Source: Leekyejoonella antrihumi
GTDB lineage: Bacteria > Actinomycetota > Actinomycetes > Actinomycetales > Dermatophilaceae
NCBI RefSeq assembly: GCF_007845645.1
Contig: NZ_VCQV01000002.1
Span: forward strand, 201,555-265,554
Length of the DNA stretch: 64,000 bases
Direction: 5' to 3'
Shown here in pieces: positions 52,317 through 61,746 of the stretch. Position numbers and translations under genes: made by a program. Within the stretch, counting starts at the first letter, position 1; every line of letters begins with the position of its first letter. The notes beneath the pieces were generated by a model. It had not been told where the DNA came from and ran no database searches. It was given only the letters and a program-made list of their open reading frames with translations.

Positions 52317-52347
52317 GCGTGCCCACGAGTGCCGGCCACTCCTCGAT

Positions 52348-52376
52348 TTGGGTGCGCACCACGCGCGCCGTAGGAT
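52348..52376 (+). promoter_or_regulatory. Candidate rplY promoter
   Basis: TTGGGT (52348-52353) and TAGGAT (52371-52376) are separated by 17 bases, a good primary-sigma spacing. It would restore expression of rplY after separation from prs by the hipBA island. Confidence 0.5.
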
Positions 52377-52542
52377 GGGCGACGCCTCGGCGAGGGATGC
52401 TGCGTGGCCCGCCACGCTCGCTCCGTGATCGACAAGGTTCATCCTCAGGCGTTCGTCCTGACGATCTGCCGGTCGCTGCGATCCGCGCGACATCCCGCGT
52501 CGAGGCCCGACCACCGTTCCGCCTCCGCAAAGGACGACCACC

Positions 52543-53172
52543 ATGGTTCAAAAAGAGCTTCGCATTGCCACCGACATCCGCACCGAGTTCGGCAAGGGCG
52601 CGGCGCGCCGCATCCGTCGCGCCGACAAGATCCCCGCGGTCCTCTACGGGCACGGCACCGAGCCGGTGCACCTGACCCTGCCCGGCCACGAGATGATGAT
52701 GGCCCTCAAGCACTCGAACGCCATCCTGACGCTGGAGATCGAGGGTGAGGACCAACTCGCGCTCGCCAAGGACGTGCAGCGCCACATCATCAAGCCGTTC
52801 ATCGAGCACGTCGACCTGGTCATCGTGCGCCGCGGTGAGAAGGTCACCGTCGACGTCCCGATCCACCTCGAGGGCGAGGCGGCACCCGGCACCAGCGTCT
52901 ACGTCGAGAACAACGAGATCACCATCGAGGCCGACGCGATGAACATCCCCGAGTCCTTCACGGTCTCGATCGAGGGCCTGGAGGTCGGCAGTCAGATCCT
53001 TGCCAAGGACGTCCCGCTGCCGACCGGTGTCGACCTGGCGGTCGACGAGGAGCTGCTGATCGTCAACGTCACAGAGGAGAGGCTCGCAGAGATCCCGGAG
53101 GACGAGGAGACCGAGGCCGCCGAGGGCGAGACCGCCGAGGACCAGGAGAAGTCCGCGGACACCGAGGACTGA
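52543..53172 (+). CDS. rplY: 50S ribosomal protein L25 / general stress protein Ctc
   Basis: A 209-residue long-form L25 (TL5/Ctc). The N-terminal 5S rRNA-binding domain has RTEFGKGAARRIRRADKIPA and VLYGHGTEPVHLTL. The C-terminal Ctc domain has VDVPIHLEGEAAPGTSV. An acidic tail rich in Glu closes it. ATG 52543 follows AAAGGA. It is normally the neighbour of prs and pth. Confidence 0.96.
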   Translation: MVQKELRIATDIRTEFGKGAARRIRRADKIPAVLYGHGTEPVHLTLPGHEMMMALKHSNAILTLEIEGEDQLALAKDVQRHIIKPFIEHVDLVIVRRGEKVTVDVPIHLEGEAAPGTSVYVENNEITIEADAMNIPESFTVSIEGLEVGSQILAKDVPLPTGVDLAVDEELLIVNVTEERLAEIPEDEETEAAEGETAEDQEKSADTED

Positions 53173-53190
53173 TCACGCAGGTTTCACGAC

Positions 53191-53235
53191 GGGCCCGGCC
53201 CGCGACGAGGGGGAGTGTCGTCGCGGGCCGGGCCC
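53191..53235. terminator. 18-bp perfect hairpin between rplY and pth
   Basis: Arms at 53191-53208 and 53218-53235 are exactly complementary around a nine-base loop, and GC-rich. No T-tract follows. It could attenuate transcription into pth. Confidence 0.75.
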
Positions 53236-53254
53236 TTCGGCATACTTTCCCCTC

Positions 53255-53848
53255 GTGGACCCTTGGCTGATCGTCGGACTCGGCAACCCCGGGGTGGAGC
53301 ATGCCGGCAACCGGCACAACGTAGGCGCGATGGCCATCGACGAGCTAGCCGGTCGCAGCGGGTCAAACCTGCGCGCCCACCGCGCTCGCGCCCGAGCAGC
53401 CGAGGTCCGGATCGGGACCGCGCCCGGGGGAGCGCCCGGCCCCAAGGCCGTGATCGCGGTGCCGATGAGTTACATGAACGAGTGCGGTGGCCCGGTGGCC
53501 GGGCTGATGAAGTTCTTCAATGTGCCGGCGGAGCGCCTCATCGTCATCCATGACGACCTCGATCTGGACTTCGGGCGCATTCGCCTCAAACAAGGTGGTG
53601 GTGACGGCGGCCACAACGGGTTGAAGTCGATCACCCGTTCCGCCGGGAGCAAGGACTACCTGCGGGTGCGCGTCGGCATCGGCCGTCCGCCCGGGCGCAT
53701 GGACCCGGCCCGCTACGTGCTGCGCAACTTCAGCGCCTCCGAGCGGGGCGAGCTCGACTTCCTGCTACCCGATGTCGCCGACGCAATCGAGCTGCTCATC
53801 GAGCAGGGGCTGGAATCGGCCCAGAATCAGGTCCATCCCCGCCCGTAG
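53255..53848 (+). CDS. pth: Peptidyl-tRNA hydrolase
   Basis: Pth releases tRNA from stalled peptidyl-tRNA. The 197-residue protein has the family start VGLGNPGVEHAGNRHNVG with the catalytic His, the PMSYMNECG segment, and the IHDDLDLDFG and GGGDGGHNGLKSI motifs. GTG 53255 lies 19 bases after the hairpin. Confidence 0.96.
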   Translation: MDPWLIVGLGNPGVEHAGNRHNVGAMAIDELAGRSGSNLRAHRARARAAEVRIGTAPGGAPGPKAVIAVPMSYMNECGGPVAGLMKFFNVPAERLIVIHDDLDLDFGRIRLKQGGGDGGHNGLKSITRSAGSKDYLRVRVGIGRPPGRMDPARYVLRNFSASERGELDFLLPDVADAIELLIEQGLESAQNQVHPRP

Positions 53849-53972
53849 CAGAGGTCCCCTCTATCACAGAACCGACCCCTTGCGCTACTCAAGTGCGAGA
53901 TTGTGCGTAGCGGCGCGACTGTAGCAGAGATAGAGCCTGCGATGGACTTGCGTGGAATAGTACTTAACAACT

Positions 53973-53997
53973 TGACCAAACCTTGAAGGTTCGGTCA
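53973..53997. promoter_or_regulatory. 25-bp palindrome upstream of the second envelope operon
   Basis: TGACCAAACCTT and AAGGTTCGGTCA flank a central G, with 11 of 12 pairs matching. It ends 44 bases before the start of the sugar transferase gene. It looks like a regulator-binding site; no regulator is adjacent. Confidence 0.6.
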
Positions 53998-54041
53998 GGG
54001 AGTCCATGTGAGTGTTCAGCCTGGTCGGGTCGGGAGGGTCC

Positions 54042-55565
54042 ATGACTGGCAATGCAGACGCGAGCCTTTCGCAGGTGTCCGTCCGGTCTTCCGATGCTCC
54101 ACCGCACCTCGCTGTCGCCGAGAGCTCTGTGGCCACGGCGACACGCTCGCTTGAGCACCCGAGGGACTGGACACGCACCTATCTGCGGCGCGCCATCGCG
54201 GCCGACGTGATCTGCGCGGTCCTGGCCGACCTTGTCGCCATACTCGGTTCCGGCGCGATCCCGCTACGGGACCCGATTCCGACGCCCTACCTCGTCATCC
54301 TGTTGGCCGGCCCCGTCGTCTGGGTGCTGACCGTGGCCGCATGCCACGGTTATGAGCGGCGGTTCCTCGGCGTGGGCATGGACGAGTACCGTGCGCTGCC
54401 CTCGGCAGCGATCCGCCTGCTTGCGCTTTCGACGTTCATCTCCTACGCGATTTACATCGACCGGCCCTATCTGTCCCGATACTTCGTCCTGATCTACTTC
54501 CCGGTGCTGCTGGGGTCCGCGCTGCTCGCCCGATACGGTGTGCGGCAGAGCCTGCATCGGTCGCGGTGGCAGGGTCGCAACCTCAGTCGAGCCGTGGTCG
54601 TGGGAAGGTCTGACGCAGTCCAGGGCTTGGTCCGCGACCTACAGCGGGAGCCTGTGCACGGGATCCGCCCAGTCGCGGCTTGCACCAGCGGGTCGTTGAG
54701 CCCGGACTGCAGTGTGACTTCCGCGGGGTCAGTGCACGACGTTCTGCAGACCGTTGAGCGATACGACGCGGATGTGGTCGTGGTCGCCAGCCCCTCGGAG
54801 CTCAGCGGCGTGGAACTACGCCGGCTCTCCTGGGATCTGGACGATCTCGGCATCGAGCTCGTTGTTGCTCCGGGCATCATGGAAGTGACCGGTCCTCGCC
54901 TGTCCATCCGGCCCGCAGCGAACCTCTCGCTGCTGCACATCGAGCGGCCGGCTCTCCACGGAGTGAACGCCTTCAGCAAGGCGACGTTTGACCGCACCAT
55001 AGCCATCGTCTGGTGCGTCCTGATGATCCCGCTGTTCGCGACAATCGGCCTGCTGATCAAGCTGGACAGCAAGGGGCCGGTGTTCTTTCGGCAGTCGCGG
55101 GTCGGGCTTGACGGGCAGGGATTCTCGATAGTGAAGTTCCGCTCGATGGTGGTTGACGCAGAGGCGAAGCTTGCCGAGGTGCGGTCCGAGTCAGACGACG
55201 GAAACGGCGTGCTCTACAAGCGCCACGACGACCCCCGGATCACCCGCATCGGGCGGGTGCTGAGGCGCTTCTCGTTGGACGAGCTGCCGCAGCTGATCAA
55301 CGTCGCACGAGGAGAGATGTCCCTCGTCGGCCCGCGGCCGCCACTCCAGAGCGAAGTAGATGGCTATGAGGCCGATGCCATCCGTCGGCTGAAGGTTCGC
55401 CCTGGGCTGACGGGCCTTTGGCAGGTGAGCGGGCGAAGCGACCTGTCCTGGGATGAGTCCCTGCGACTCGATCTTCGCTACGTCGACAACTGGTCGATGA
55501 TGTTCGACATTCAAATCCTCTGGCGGACTATCCGCGCAGTGTTACGTGGAACGGGAGCCTACTGA
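54042..55565 (+). CDS. Polyprenyl-phosphate sugar-phosphate transferase (WcaJ/CpsE-like)
   Basis: A 507-residue membrane protein that loads the first sugar phosphate onto undecaprenyl phosphate to start an exopolysaccharide or wall glycan. The N-terminal half has four membrane helices and a CoA-binding-like domain. The C-terminal catalytic domain has KATFDRTIAIVWCVLMIP, GPVFFRQSRVG, KFRSMVVDAE, DELPQLINVARGEMSLVG and RPGLTGLWQVSGRSDL. ATG 54042 follows GGAGGG. It starts a five-gene operon. Confidence 0.94.
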   Translation: MTGNADASLSQVSVRSSDAPPHLAVAESSVATATRSLEHPRDWTRTYLRRAIAADVICAVLADLVAILGSGAIPLRDPIPTPYLVILLAGPVVWVLTVAACHGYERRFLGVGMDEYRALPSAAIRLLALSTFISYAIYIDRPYLSRYFVLIYFPVLLGSALLARYGVRQSLHRSRWQGRNLSRAVVVGRSDAVQGLVRDLQREPVHGIRPVAACTSGSLSPDCSVTSAGSVHDVLQTVERYDADVVVVASPSELSGVELRRLSWDLDDLGIELVVAPGIMEVTGPRLSIRPAANLSLLHIERPALHGVNAFSKATFDRTIAIVWCVLMIPLFATIGLLIKLDSKGPVFFRQSRVGLDGQGFSIVKFRSMVVDAEAKLAEVRSESDDGNGVLYKRHDDPRITRIGRVLRRFSLDELPQLINVARGEMSLVGPRPPLQSEVDGYEADAIRRLKVRPGLTGLWQVSGRSDLSWDESLRLDLRYVDNWSMMFDIQILWRTIRAVLRGTGAY

Positions 55566-56275
55566 TGCAGCAGCACGGGTATCACCTCGGAATCGGTGGT
55601 CGACGAGCGCTGGGCGTTAGCCTGGCAATGGCAGCCGCGATCACGCTAGGCGGATGTGCGAGCGCACCCAACAATGCGTCGTCCACCTCGGGCAGCAACT
55701 CGACCTCCAGTGCGACGCCATTGTCGGCACACGCGAAGAACGCGAGTTCCACTAAGCAGCACGCGACCGCGTCGCCGAGCGTGTCGGGGGGAACCGCCAA
55801 ACGACCGGCGAATCCGCTGGCGGGCAAGGCCGAGCCCGTCATCAGGAACGGCAAGCGACCGCATCCCACGCTCAGCGCAAAGCCTGCCGCGTTCGACAGG
55901 ACCGTGAGCTACTCGGACGGGCTTAGTTTGACCGTGAAGAAGATTCGGCACGGCGTGGAAACCGGTTATGGCCGGGGAACTTTCCATGGATCCCCGACTA
56001 CACAGCTCTCGGTGGTGATGACCAATCACACCAAGAAGTCCATCAATCTGCAGCAGGTCGTCGTCCAGATGGAGTATGGAGCGCCGGCACGTATTGCTCC
56101 CCCGGTGTATGACGACGTTGCGTCAGACTTCAGCGGAGTCCTCAAATCAGGCGCGTCGCAGACCGCGACTTATGTCTTTTCCGTGCCGACTTCCCTCCTT
56201 GGAAACGTCACGATGACTGTGGACATGGACAGTGTCCACGCCGCGGCCATGTTCACTGGTTCTGCAAGGAACTGA
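55565..56275 (+). CDS. Secreted lipoprotein of unknown function
   Basis: A 236-residue lipoprotein with lipobox ITLGGCAS, a long Ser/Thr/Ala linker and a C-terminal beta-sandwich (~110-236). The sandwich contains SLTVKKIRHGVETGYG and TTQLSVVMTNHTKKSINL, resembling DUF4352-type domains. ATG 55565 overlaps the preceding stop (TGATG). It is probably a surface partner of the glycan operon. No specific function is recognised. Confidence 0.75.
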   Translation: MQQHGYHLGIGGRRALGVSLAMAAAITLGGCASAPNNASSTSGSNSTSSATPLSAHAKNASSTKQHATASPSVSGGTAKRPANPLAGKAEPVIRNGKRPHPTLSAKPAAFDRTVSYSDGLSLTVKKIRHGVETGYGRGTFHGSPTTQLSVVMTNHTKKSINLQQVVVQMEYGAPARIAPPVYDDVASDFSGVLKSGASQTATYVFSVPTSLLGNVTMTVDMDSVHAAAMFTGSARN

Positions 56276-56335
56276 CCCCCCATGTCTCGTCCAATCGATA
56301 GGCAGCACGCCGATCTCGTCTTGATGGAGCACCAC

Positions 56336-59300
56336 ATGAATACTGCTGGGCTTCGGGCCGTCCGCCTCTGGTTGGTCGGCGTCCTCGTACTTGCTATGGG
56401 AACGCTGGGGACGCTTGTCGTTGCGCCAACGGCCAGAGCGGATACGTCCCCACCGGCTGGCACGCCAGAGACGGTGAGTTCAGATGCTCTGCCTACTTGG
56501 CAGATCAACGGGATCGTCTGGGCTCAGGTCACAGTTGGCAACACGGTTTATGCCACCGGAAGCTTTACAACCGCTCGGCCACCGGGGGTCGCAGTGGGGG
56601 GCGCCGGGCAGATCAATGTTGGCAACCTCATTGCGTACAACATCACAACGGGCAACTTGGTCAGTTCGTTCAGGCACACACTGAATGCTCAGGGCCAGGC
56701 CATCACGGCCTCGCCCGACGGATCCACGGTCTACGTCGGTGGAGACTTCACGACGGTCGACGGTGTGGCGCACAACCACATCGCGGCGTTCAACACCGCG
56801 ACAGGAACGCTGATCAGCGGGTTCAAGGCGTCCGTCAATTCCACGGTGCGCGCCTTGGCTGCAACGAACACTGAGCTCTATGCCGGAGGCGCATTCATGA
56901 GCGCCAGCGGTCAGGCAAGGAGCCGACTTGCTGCGTTCAGTGGGGCGACCGGAGTTGTCCTTCCGTGGGCGCCGACAGCTGACGACCAGCCCCTATCTAT
57001 GGTCATCGCGCCGGACGGGTCGCGGGTCATCGTCGGGGGCAAGTTCTTGAACTTGAACGGCGCACCTGCAAACGGCATGGGCTCACTTGATGCGTCGACC
57101 GGTGCGACAATGCCCTGGGCCGCGAACACGATCATGCATGATGGTGGTACGGGTAGCGGCATTGATACCCTGCGCACGGATGGCACCAACATCTACGGTG
57201 CCGGGTATGCGTTCCAGACCGGCGACTTCGAGGGGTCATTCTCGGCCGATCCGGACACAGGAAATGTCAACTGGCTGAACGACTGTCACGGCGATACCTA
57301 TGACGTGCTTCCGGTCGGTCAGGTACTCTACACCGTGAGTCACGCGCACAACTGCAGCATGATCGGGGCGTTCCCACAGAGCAACCCCTGGTCGATCAAC
57401 ATGCGGCACGCCCTTGCGTACACCACCTATCCGACTGGCGTGAACAGCGGACCAGACGACTACGGATGGAACTACGCGGGTCAGCCGGACTCGACGTTGC
57501 TGCAATGGTTCCCGGTGTTCTCACTAGGAAATGTTTCGGGAGCGAATCAGGCAGCGTGGTCGCTTACTGGCAACAGCCAGTACGTAGCAGCCGGTGGCGA
57601 GTTCCCCAGGGTGAACGGTGTGGCGCAGCAGGGTCTGGTGCGCTTCGCGGTCAAGTCGATTGCGCCCAACAAGGTCGGCCCGACCAGGGCGCCGGGAGCT
57701 CCGACCCCGTCAGCAATGTCGATCACCTCTGGCACGGCCCGCGTGTCTTGGCAGTCGGCATATGACCAGGACAACGCAAATCTGACCTACAACGTGTACC
57801 GGTCCGGCACTGCGGCACCGGTTTACACAACTACGCAGGCGTCCAACTACTGGACCTACCCGATGCTGGGCTTCGTCGACAAGGGGCTCACCCCAGGGTC
57901 GAGCTATACCTATAGCGTCAAGGTGTCGGACCCGTTCGGGAATACGATTACTTTGCCCAAGACGAACTCGGTGACGATTGGTTCGAACGCGGTCAGCCAG
58001 TACAGCAACGATGTCACGGGTGATGGAGCGACGGCATTCTGGAGGCTCGGAGAACCGAGTGGCAGCGCCGTCTATGACTATGCCGGCTTCAACGATGCGA
58101 CTGCGCAAGCGGGCGTCACACGTGGGGTGACGGGTCCGATCAGCGGTGACTCGACCACCGCGTCGACGTTCGACGGGTCCTCAGCAGACGGTTCCGTGGC
58201 GAGCAACTCCACGATGGCCACGACCCCCTCGTTCAGTGTCGAGACATGGGTCAAGACCAACACCACCAGTGGTGGCAAGATCGTCGGCTATGGGAGTGCA
58301 AGCACCGGCAACAGCGGCAGCTACGACCGGCACATCTATATGGACAACGCCGGACACTTCTACTTCGGGGTGTATCCGGGGTCAACCCAGGTGGTCAGTA
58401 GCCCCAAGACGTACAACGATGGCAGCTGGCACTACGTTGTCGCCTCGCTCGATCCCACCGCGGGTATGACGCTGTACGTTGACGGCAAGAAGGTCGCCAG
58501 CAACCCGAGCGTGACGAGCGCCCAGGATTACAGCGGATACTGGAGAATCGGCGGTGACAATCTCAACGGGTGGCCGAACCAGCCGAGCAGCAACTACTTC
58601 GCCGGCACCATCGGTGATGTTGCGATCTACCCGACGGCCTTGACGCTTGCACAGATCCAGACGCACTACACCGATGGCGGCGGCAGCCTCAACATCCCTG
58701 CGGCACCGAAGGATGCCTACGGCAAGGCCGTTTACAACTCCGACCCGGAACTCTTCTGGCGGCTCGACGACGCGACTGGACCAACGGCGGCTGATGCAAG
58801 TCGCAACGGAGAGACCGGCGTCTACTCCGGTGGCGAAACCTTCGGTCAGCCCGGTGCGCTCGGAAGCCAGGGCACCGCAGTGACGTTCAACGGCGTTGAC
58901 GGCACGATTGGTTCAGCAGATCAGTTCACCAATCCCACGGTGTATTCCGAGGAGCTGTGGTTCAACACCACCACCACAAACGGTGGCAAGCTCATCGGAT
59001 TCGGTGATCAGCAGAGCGGCAACAGTAACAACTACGACCGGCACGTTTACATGACTCCCGATGGCAAGCTGAACTTCGGTGTCTACACGGGTGCGACAAA
59101 CATCATCACGTCGCCGGCTTCCTACAATGACGGCAAGTGGCACTACATGGTCGCTACCCAGGGTCCGGACGGCATGACGCTGTATGTCGACGGTCAAGTG
59201 GTTGCGACTGGCACGCAGACCCAGGCCCAGAGCTACACCGGTTACTGGCGCGTGGGTGGTGACACCTCGTGGAGTGGTAACCCCTTCTTCGCCGGTTCCA

Positions 59301-60703
59301 TCGACGAAGTAGCGGTCTACTCCTCCGAGCTCGATGCGGCGACGGTGCAGGCGCACTACGCCGCAGCGGGCGGCACGATGCCCAATCAGCCTCCGGTGGC
59401 TGCGTTCACCGTGACGTCGACTGGGCTGACGGCGGCTGTCGATGGTTCGGGATCGTCCGATCCGGATGGCACTGTGAGCAGTTATGACTGGACATGGGGT
59501 GATGGCACTCCGGACACGGTCGGTGCTAGTGCGACCGCCAGTCACACGTATGCGGCGGCCGGGCAGTACACGGTGTCGTTGACGGTGACCGACAATGGCG
59601 GTGCGCCGAGCACGCCGGTGACGCATTCGGTAACGGTCACGGCGCCGCCGGTGAATCAGCCTCCGGTGGCGGCGTTCACTGTGACGTCGACTGGGTTGAC
59701 GGCGGCTGTCGATGGTTCGGGATCGTCCGATCCGGATGGCACTGTGAGCAGTTATGACTGGACTTGGGGTGATGGCACTCCGGACACGGTCGGTGCTAGT
59801 GCGACCGCCAGTCACACGTATGCGGCGGCCGGGCAGTACACGGTGTCGTTGACGGTGACCGACAATGACGGTGCGCCGAGCACGCCGGTGACGCATTCGG
59901 TAACGGTGACGGCACCCGTGGGTCAGGCGATTGCCTCCGACAGTTTCAATCGGACCGTTGCGAACGGGTGGGGCTCGGCAGATGTTGGCGGTGCATGGAC
60001 TCGGTCCGGCGCAGCGTCCAACTTCGCGGTTTCCGGTGGACAGGGCTCGATTACGATGGCGACGGCGGGAAGTGGTCCTTCGATGAACCTCAACTCGGTG
60101 TCGACGAACAGCGCAGACATCACTGCCGGTGTCAGCGTCAATGCCCAGCCGACCGGCTCCGGTGTCTTCGTCTCCGTCATGGGCCGGACTGTGCCAAGCG
60201 TTGGAAACTATCGGGCGACCCTCAATCTTCGGGCAAATGGTTCGGTGACTCTTGGCCTCTTCCGCGTGGACGGAGCTGGGCAAGCGGTCATCGTGGCACC
60301 AACCGTCCAAACTGGTCTCACCTACTCGGTGGGTGACGTGCTCAACGTGCAATTCCTGGTCACGGGAACTTCACCGACGACGCTGTCTGCCAAGGTGTGG
60401 AAGCAGGGCACGACGGAGCCGACCGCCTGGGGCGTATCGGGCACCGATGGGGCATCGGCCATGCAGGCTGCTGGTTCAGTCGGTCTGATGAGCTACCTGG
60501 GTGGTTCGGCGACTATTGTCCCGGTTACCACCAACTTCACGAACTTCCAGGTGCAGTCGGGTGTGACGCCGCAGGTCGCGATGAAGCAGAAGGCGCTCCG
60601 CCGCGTGACGACCACACTGCACAAGAGCAAGGTGCCGTCGCCTGCCGACCGGGTGTCGCCGCCACTTGGGCTGAACCAATTCACCCCGAAGAAAGCCAAG
60701 TGA
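56336..60703 (+). CDS. Giant secreted LamG/PKD-repeat surface protein
   Basis: A 1455-residue exported protein. After the signal peptide (ending near APTARA), residues ~40-420 form a beta-propeller-like repeat region (VYVGGDFTTVDGVAHNHI, VIVGGKFLNLNG). Then come a fibronectin type III domain (~440-530), two LamG-like lectin domains (~550-785, ~790-1005), two PKD domains (~1017-1196) and a last beta-sandwich. The C-terminus is basic with no sortase motif or membrane helix. It likely binds glycan at the surface. ATG 56336 follows GGAG; ATG 56282 is an alternative. Its stop overlaps the sulfotransferase start. Confidence 0.85.
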   Translation: MNTAGLRAVRLWLVGVLVLAMGTLGTLVVAPTARADTSPPAGTPETVSSDALPTWQINGIVWAQVTVGNTVYATGSFTTARPPGVAVGGAGQINVGNLIAYNITTGNLVSSFRHTLNAQGQAITASPDGSTVYVGGDFTTVDGVAHNHIAAFNTATGTLISGFKASVNSTVRALAATNTELYAGGAFMSASGQARSRLAAFSGATGVVLPWAPTADDQPLSMVIAPDGSRVIVGGKFLNLNGAPANGMGSLDASTGATMPWAANTIMHDGGTGSGIDTLRTDGTNIYGAGYAFQTGDFEGSFSADPDTGNVNWLNDCHGDTYDVLPVGQVLYTVSHAHNCSMIGAFPQSNPWSINMRHALAYTTYPTGVNSGPDDYGWNYAGQPDSTLLQWFPVFSLGNVSGANQAAWSLTGNSQYVAAGGEFPRVNGVAQQGLVRFAVKSIAPNKVGPTRAPGAPTPSAMSITSGTARVSWQSAYDQDNANLTYNVYRSGTAAPVYTTTQASNYWTYPMLGFVDKGLTPGSSYTYSVKVSDPFGNTITLPKTNSVTIGSNAVSQYSNDVTGDGATAFWRLGEPSGSAVYDYAGFNDATAQAGVTRGVTGPISGDSTTASTFDGSSADGSVASNSTMATTPSFSVETWVKTNTTSGGKIVGYGSASTGNSGSYDRHIYMDNAGHFYFGVYPGSTQVVSSPKTYNDGSWHYVVASLDPTAGMTLYVDGKKVASNPSVTSAQDYSGYWRIGGDNLNGWPNQPSSNYFAGTIGDVAIYPTALTLAQIQTHYTDGGGSLNIPAAPKDAYGKAVYNSDPELFWRLDDATGPTAADASRNGETGVYSGGETFGQPGALGSQGTAVTFNGVDGTIGSADQFTNPTVYSEELWFNTTTTNGGKLIGFGDQQSGNSNNYDRHVYMTPDGKLNFGVYTGATNIITSPASYNDGKWHYMVATQGPDGMTLYVDGQVVATGTQTQAQSYTGYWRVGGDTSWSGNPFFAGSIDEVAVYSSELDAATVQAHYAAAGGTMPNQPPVAAFTVTSTGLTAAVDGSGSSDPDGTVSSYDWTWGDGTPDTVGASATASHTYAAAGQYTVSLTVTDNGGAPSTPVTHSVTVTAPPVNQPPVAAFTVTSTGLTAAVDGSGSSDPDGTVSSYDWTWGDGTPDTVGASATASHTYAAAGQYTVSLTVTDNDGAPSTPVTHSVTVTAPVGQAIASDSFNRTVANGWGSADVGGAWTRSGAASNFAVSGGQGSITMATAGSGPSMNLNSVSTNSADITAGVSVNAQPTGSGVFVSVMGRTVPSVGNYRATLNLRANGSVTLGLFRVDGAGQAVIVAPTVQTGLTYSVGDVLNVQFLVTGTSPTTLSAKVWKQGTTEPTAWGVSGTDGASAMQAAGSVGLMSYLGGSATIVPVTTNFTNFQVQSGVTPQVAMKQKALRRVTTTLHKSKVPSPADRVSPPLGLNQFTPKKAK
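59384..59923 (+). repeat. Two 270-bp tandem PKD-coding repeats
   Basis: Copies start at 59384 and 59654. Over roughly the first 255 bases I count about six differences, so the duplication is recent or under homogenisation. Each encodes a 90-residue PKD domain (AAVDGSGSSDPDGTVSSYDW). Confidence 0.9.
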
Positions 60704-61671
60704 TGGTGCATGCGACAGCTCCCGATGGGCATGGAGTCTCGACCGCGATGACAAAAGTGCTCTATGTCGCGGGATGGGGCAGAAGCGGCACCACGATCCT
60801 TGACAACCTGCTAGGTCAGGTCGAGGGGTTCGTGTCGACGGGTGAGTTGCACTACGTCTGGGAGAGAGGCCTTAGACAGGGTCGTGACTGCGGCTGCGGT
60901 CAGCCGCTCCGGGAGTGCGAAACCTGGACCTCGACGTTCGCCAGCGCATTCGGTGGCATTGAGGCCATAGATCCCTCGGCCGTTGTCCGGCTCCAGGATT
61001 CAGCGCGCACACGTCATGCGCTGCGGGCGCTAAGGGCGGTCCGTGCGGATCGGGTCACGCGGACCATCCCGTATGCTAGGTACTTGCATCGCCTCTATGA
61101 CGGAATCGGCGCAACGACAGGCGCCCGCGTGATCGTCGACTCATCGAAATACCCTACGGACGGGATCCTCGCGGCGGGGCTCGAAGGGTACGAAGTGTTC
61201 GTCGTGCACATGGTCCGTGACCCCCGTGCCGTGGCCTTCTCTTGGCAGCGGTTCAAACCGACGCGGGACAAGAAGACCGACGGTGGCGTGCTGAAACGAG
61301 TCGGTTTGGTGCGTAGCACAATGGTGTGGCAGGTCTACAACGCCGTGATTGCCCGAACGGTGAAGGCTGCCGTGGGCGACGAGCACTATCAGGTGCTTCA
61401 TTACGAACAGCTCGCGTCAGACCCTGCGACTGTAGTCGACGACCTCATCCGTTTTGTGAAAGAGGCCCCTGCGGCAAAGCCGGTGTTCGCCGGCAACGAG
61501 GTGGAGCTCAAGGTGACACATACCGCATCCGGCAACCCGGGTCGATTCAGGACTGGCACGACCGCGATCCGGCTCGATGACGAGTGGCGGAACTCCATGC
61601 CGCGATGGCAGCGGACCATCGTGACGATGTTGGCATTTCCGATGTCAGTTCGACTTCAATACGGTGGGTAG
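60703..61671 (+). CDS. Sulfotransferase
   Basis: A 322-residue PAPS-dependent sulfotransferase. The 5'-phosphosulfate loop is GWGRSGTTILDNLLG. The 3'-phosphate site appears as VIVDSSKYP and VHMVRDPRAVAFSWQR. It would sulfate a surface glycan or lipid intermediate. ATG 60703 overlaps the preceding stop (TGATG); ATG 60748 is an alternative. A CGCGQPLREC segment could bind metal or form disulfides. Confidence 0.88.
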   Translation: MVHATAPDGHGVSTAMTKVLYVAGWGRSGTTILDNLLGQVEGFVSTGELHYVWERGLRQGRDCGCGQPLRECETWTSTFASAFGGIEAIDPSAVVRLQDSARTRHALRALRAVRADRVTRTIPYARYLHRLYDGIGATTGARVIVDSSKYPTDGILAAGLEGYEVFVVHMVRDPRAVAFSWQRFKPTRDKKTDGGVLKRVGLVRSTMVWQVYNAVIARTVKAAVGDEHYQVLHYEQLASDPATVVDDLIRFVKEAPAAKPVFAGNEVELKVTHTASGNPGRFRTGTTAIRLDDEWRNSMPRWQRTIVTMLAFPMSVRLQYGG

Positions 61672-61746
61672 TCGGTAGTACTTCGCGCTGATTCTTCGAT
61701 TGAGCGCCATGAGGGGCTGCGACACGCGGCCGGGGTTGGGGGGAGT

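Larger units (their letters stand above)
52202..52542. other. 341-bp gene-free interval before rplY
   Basis: It holds the right-hand 48-bp family B repeat (52269-52316), a candidate sigma-70-type promoter (52348-52376) and a 166-base leader to rplY. No gene is visible. Confidence 0.7.

Noticed and set aside
53885..54178. Minus-strand 97-codon frame upstream of the sugar transferase
   Set aside because: Overlaps the N-terminus of the real gene and its palindromic upstream region; no ribosome site or family match.
58913..60352. 479-codon minus-strand frame opposite the LamG/PKD gene
   Set aside because: Arg/His-rich, repeats with the PKD duplication, and is antisense to a well-supported protein.
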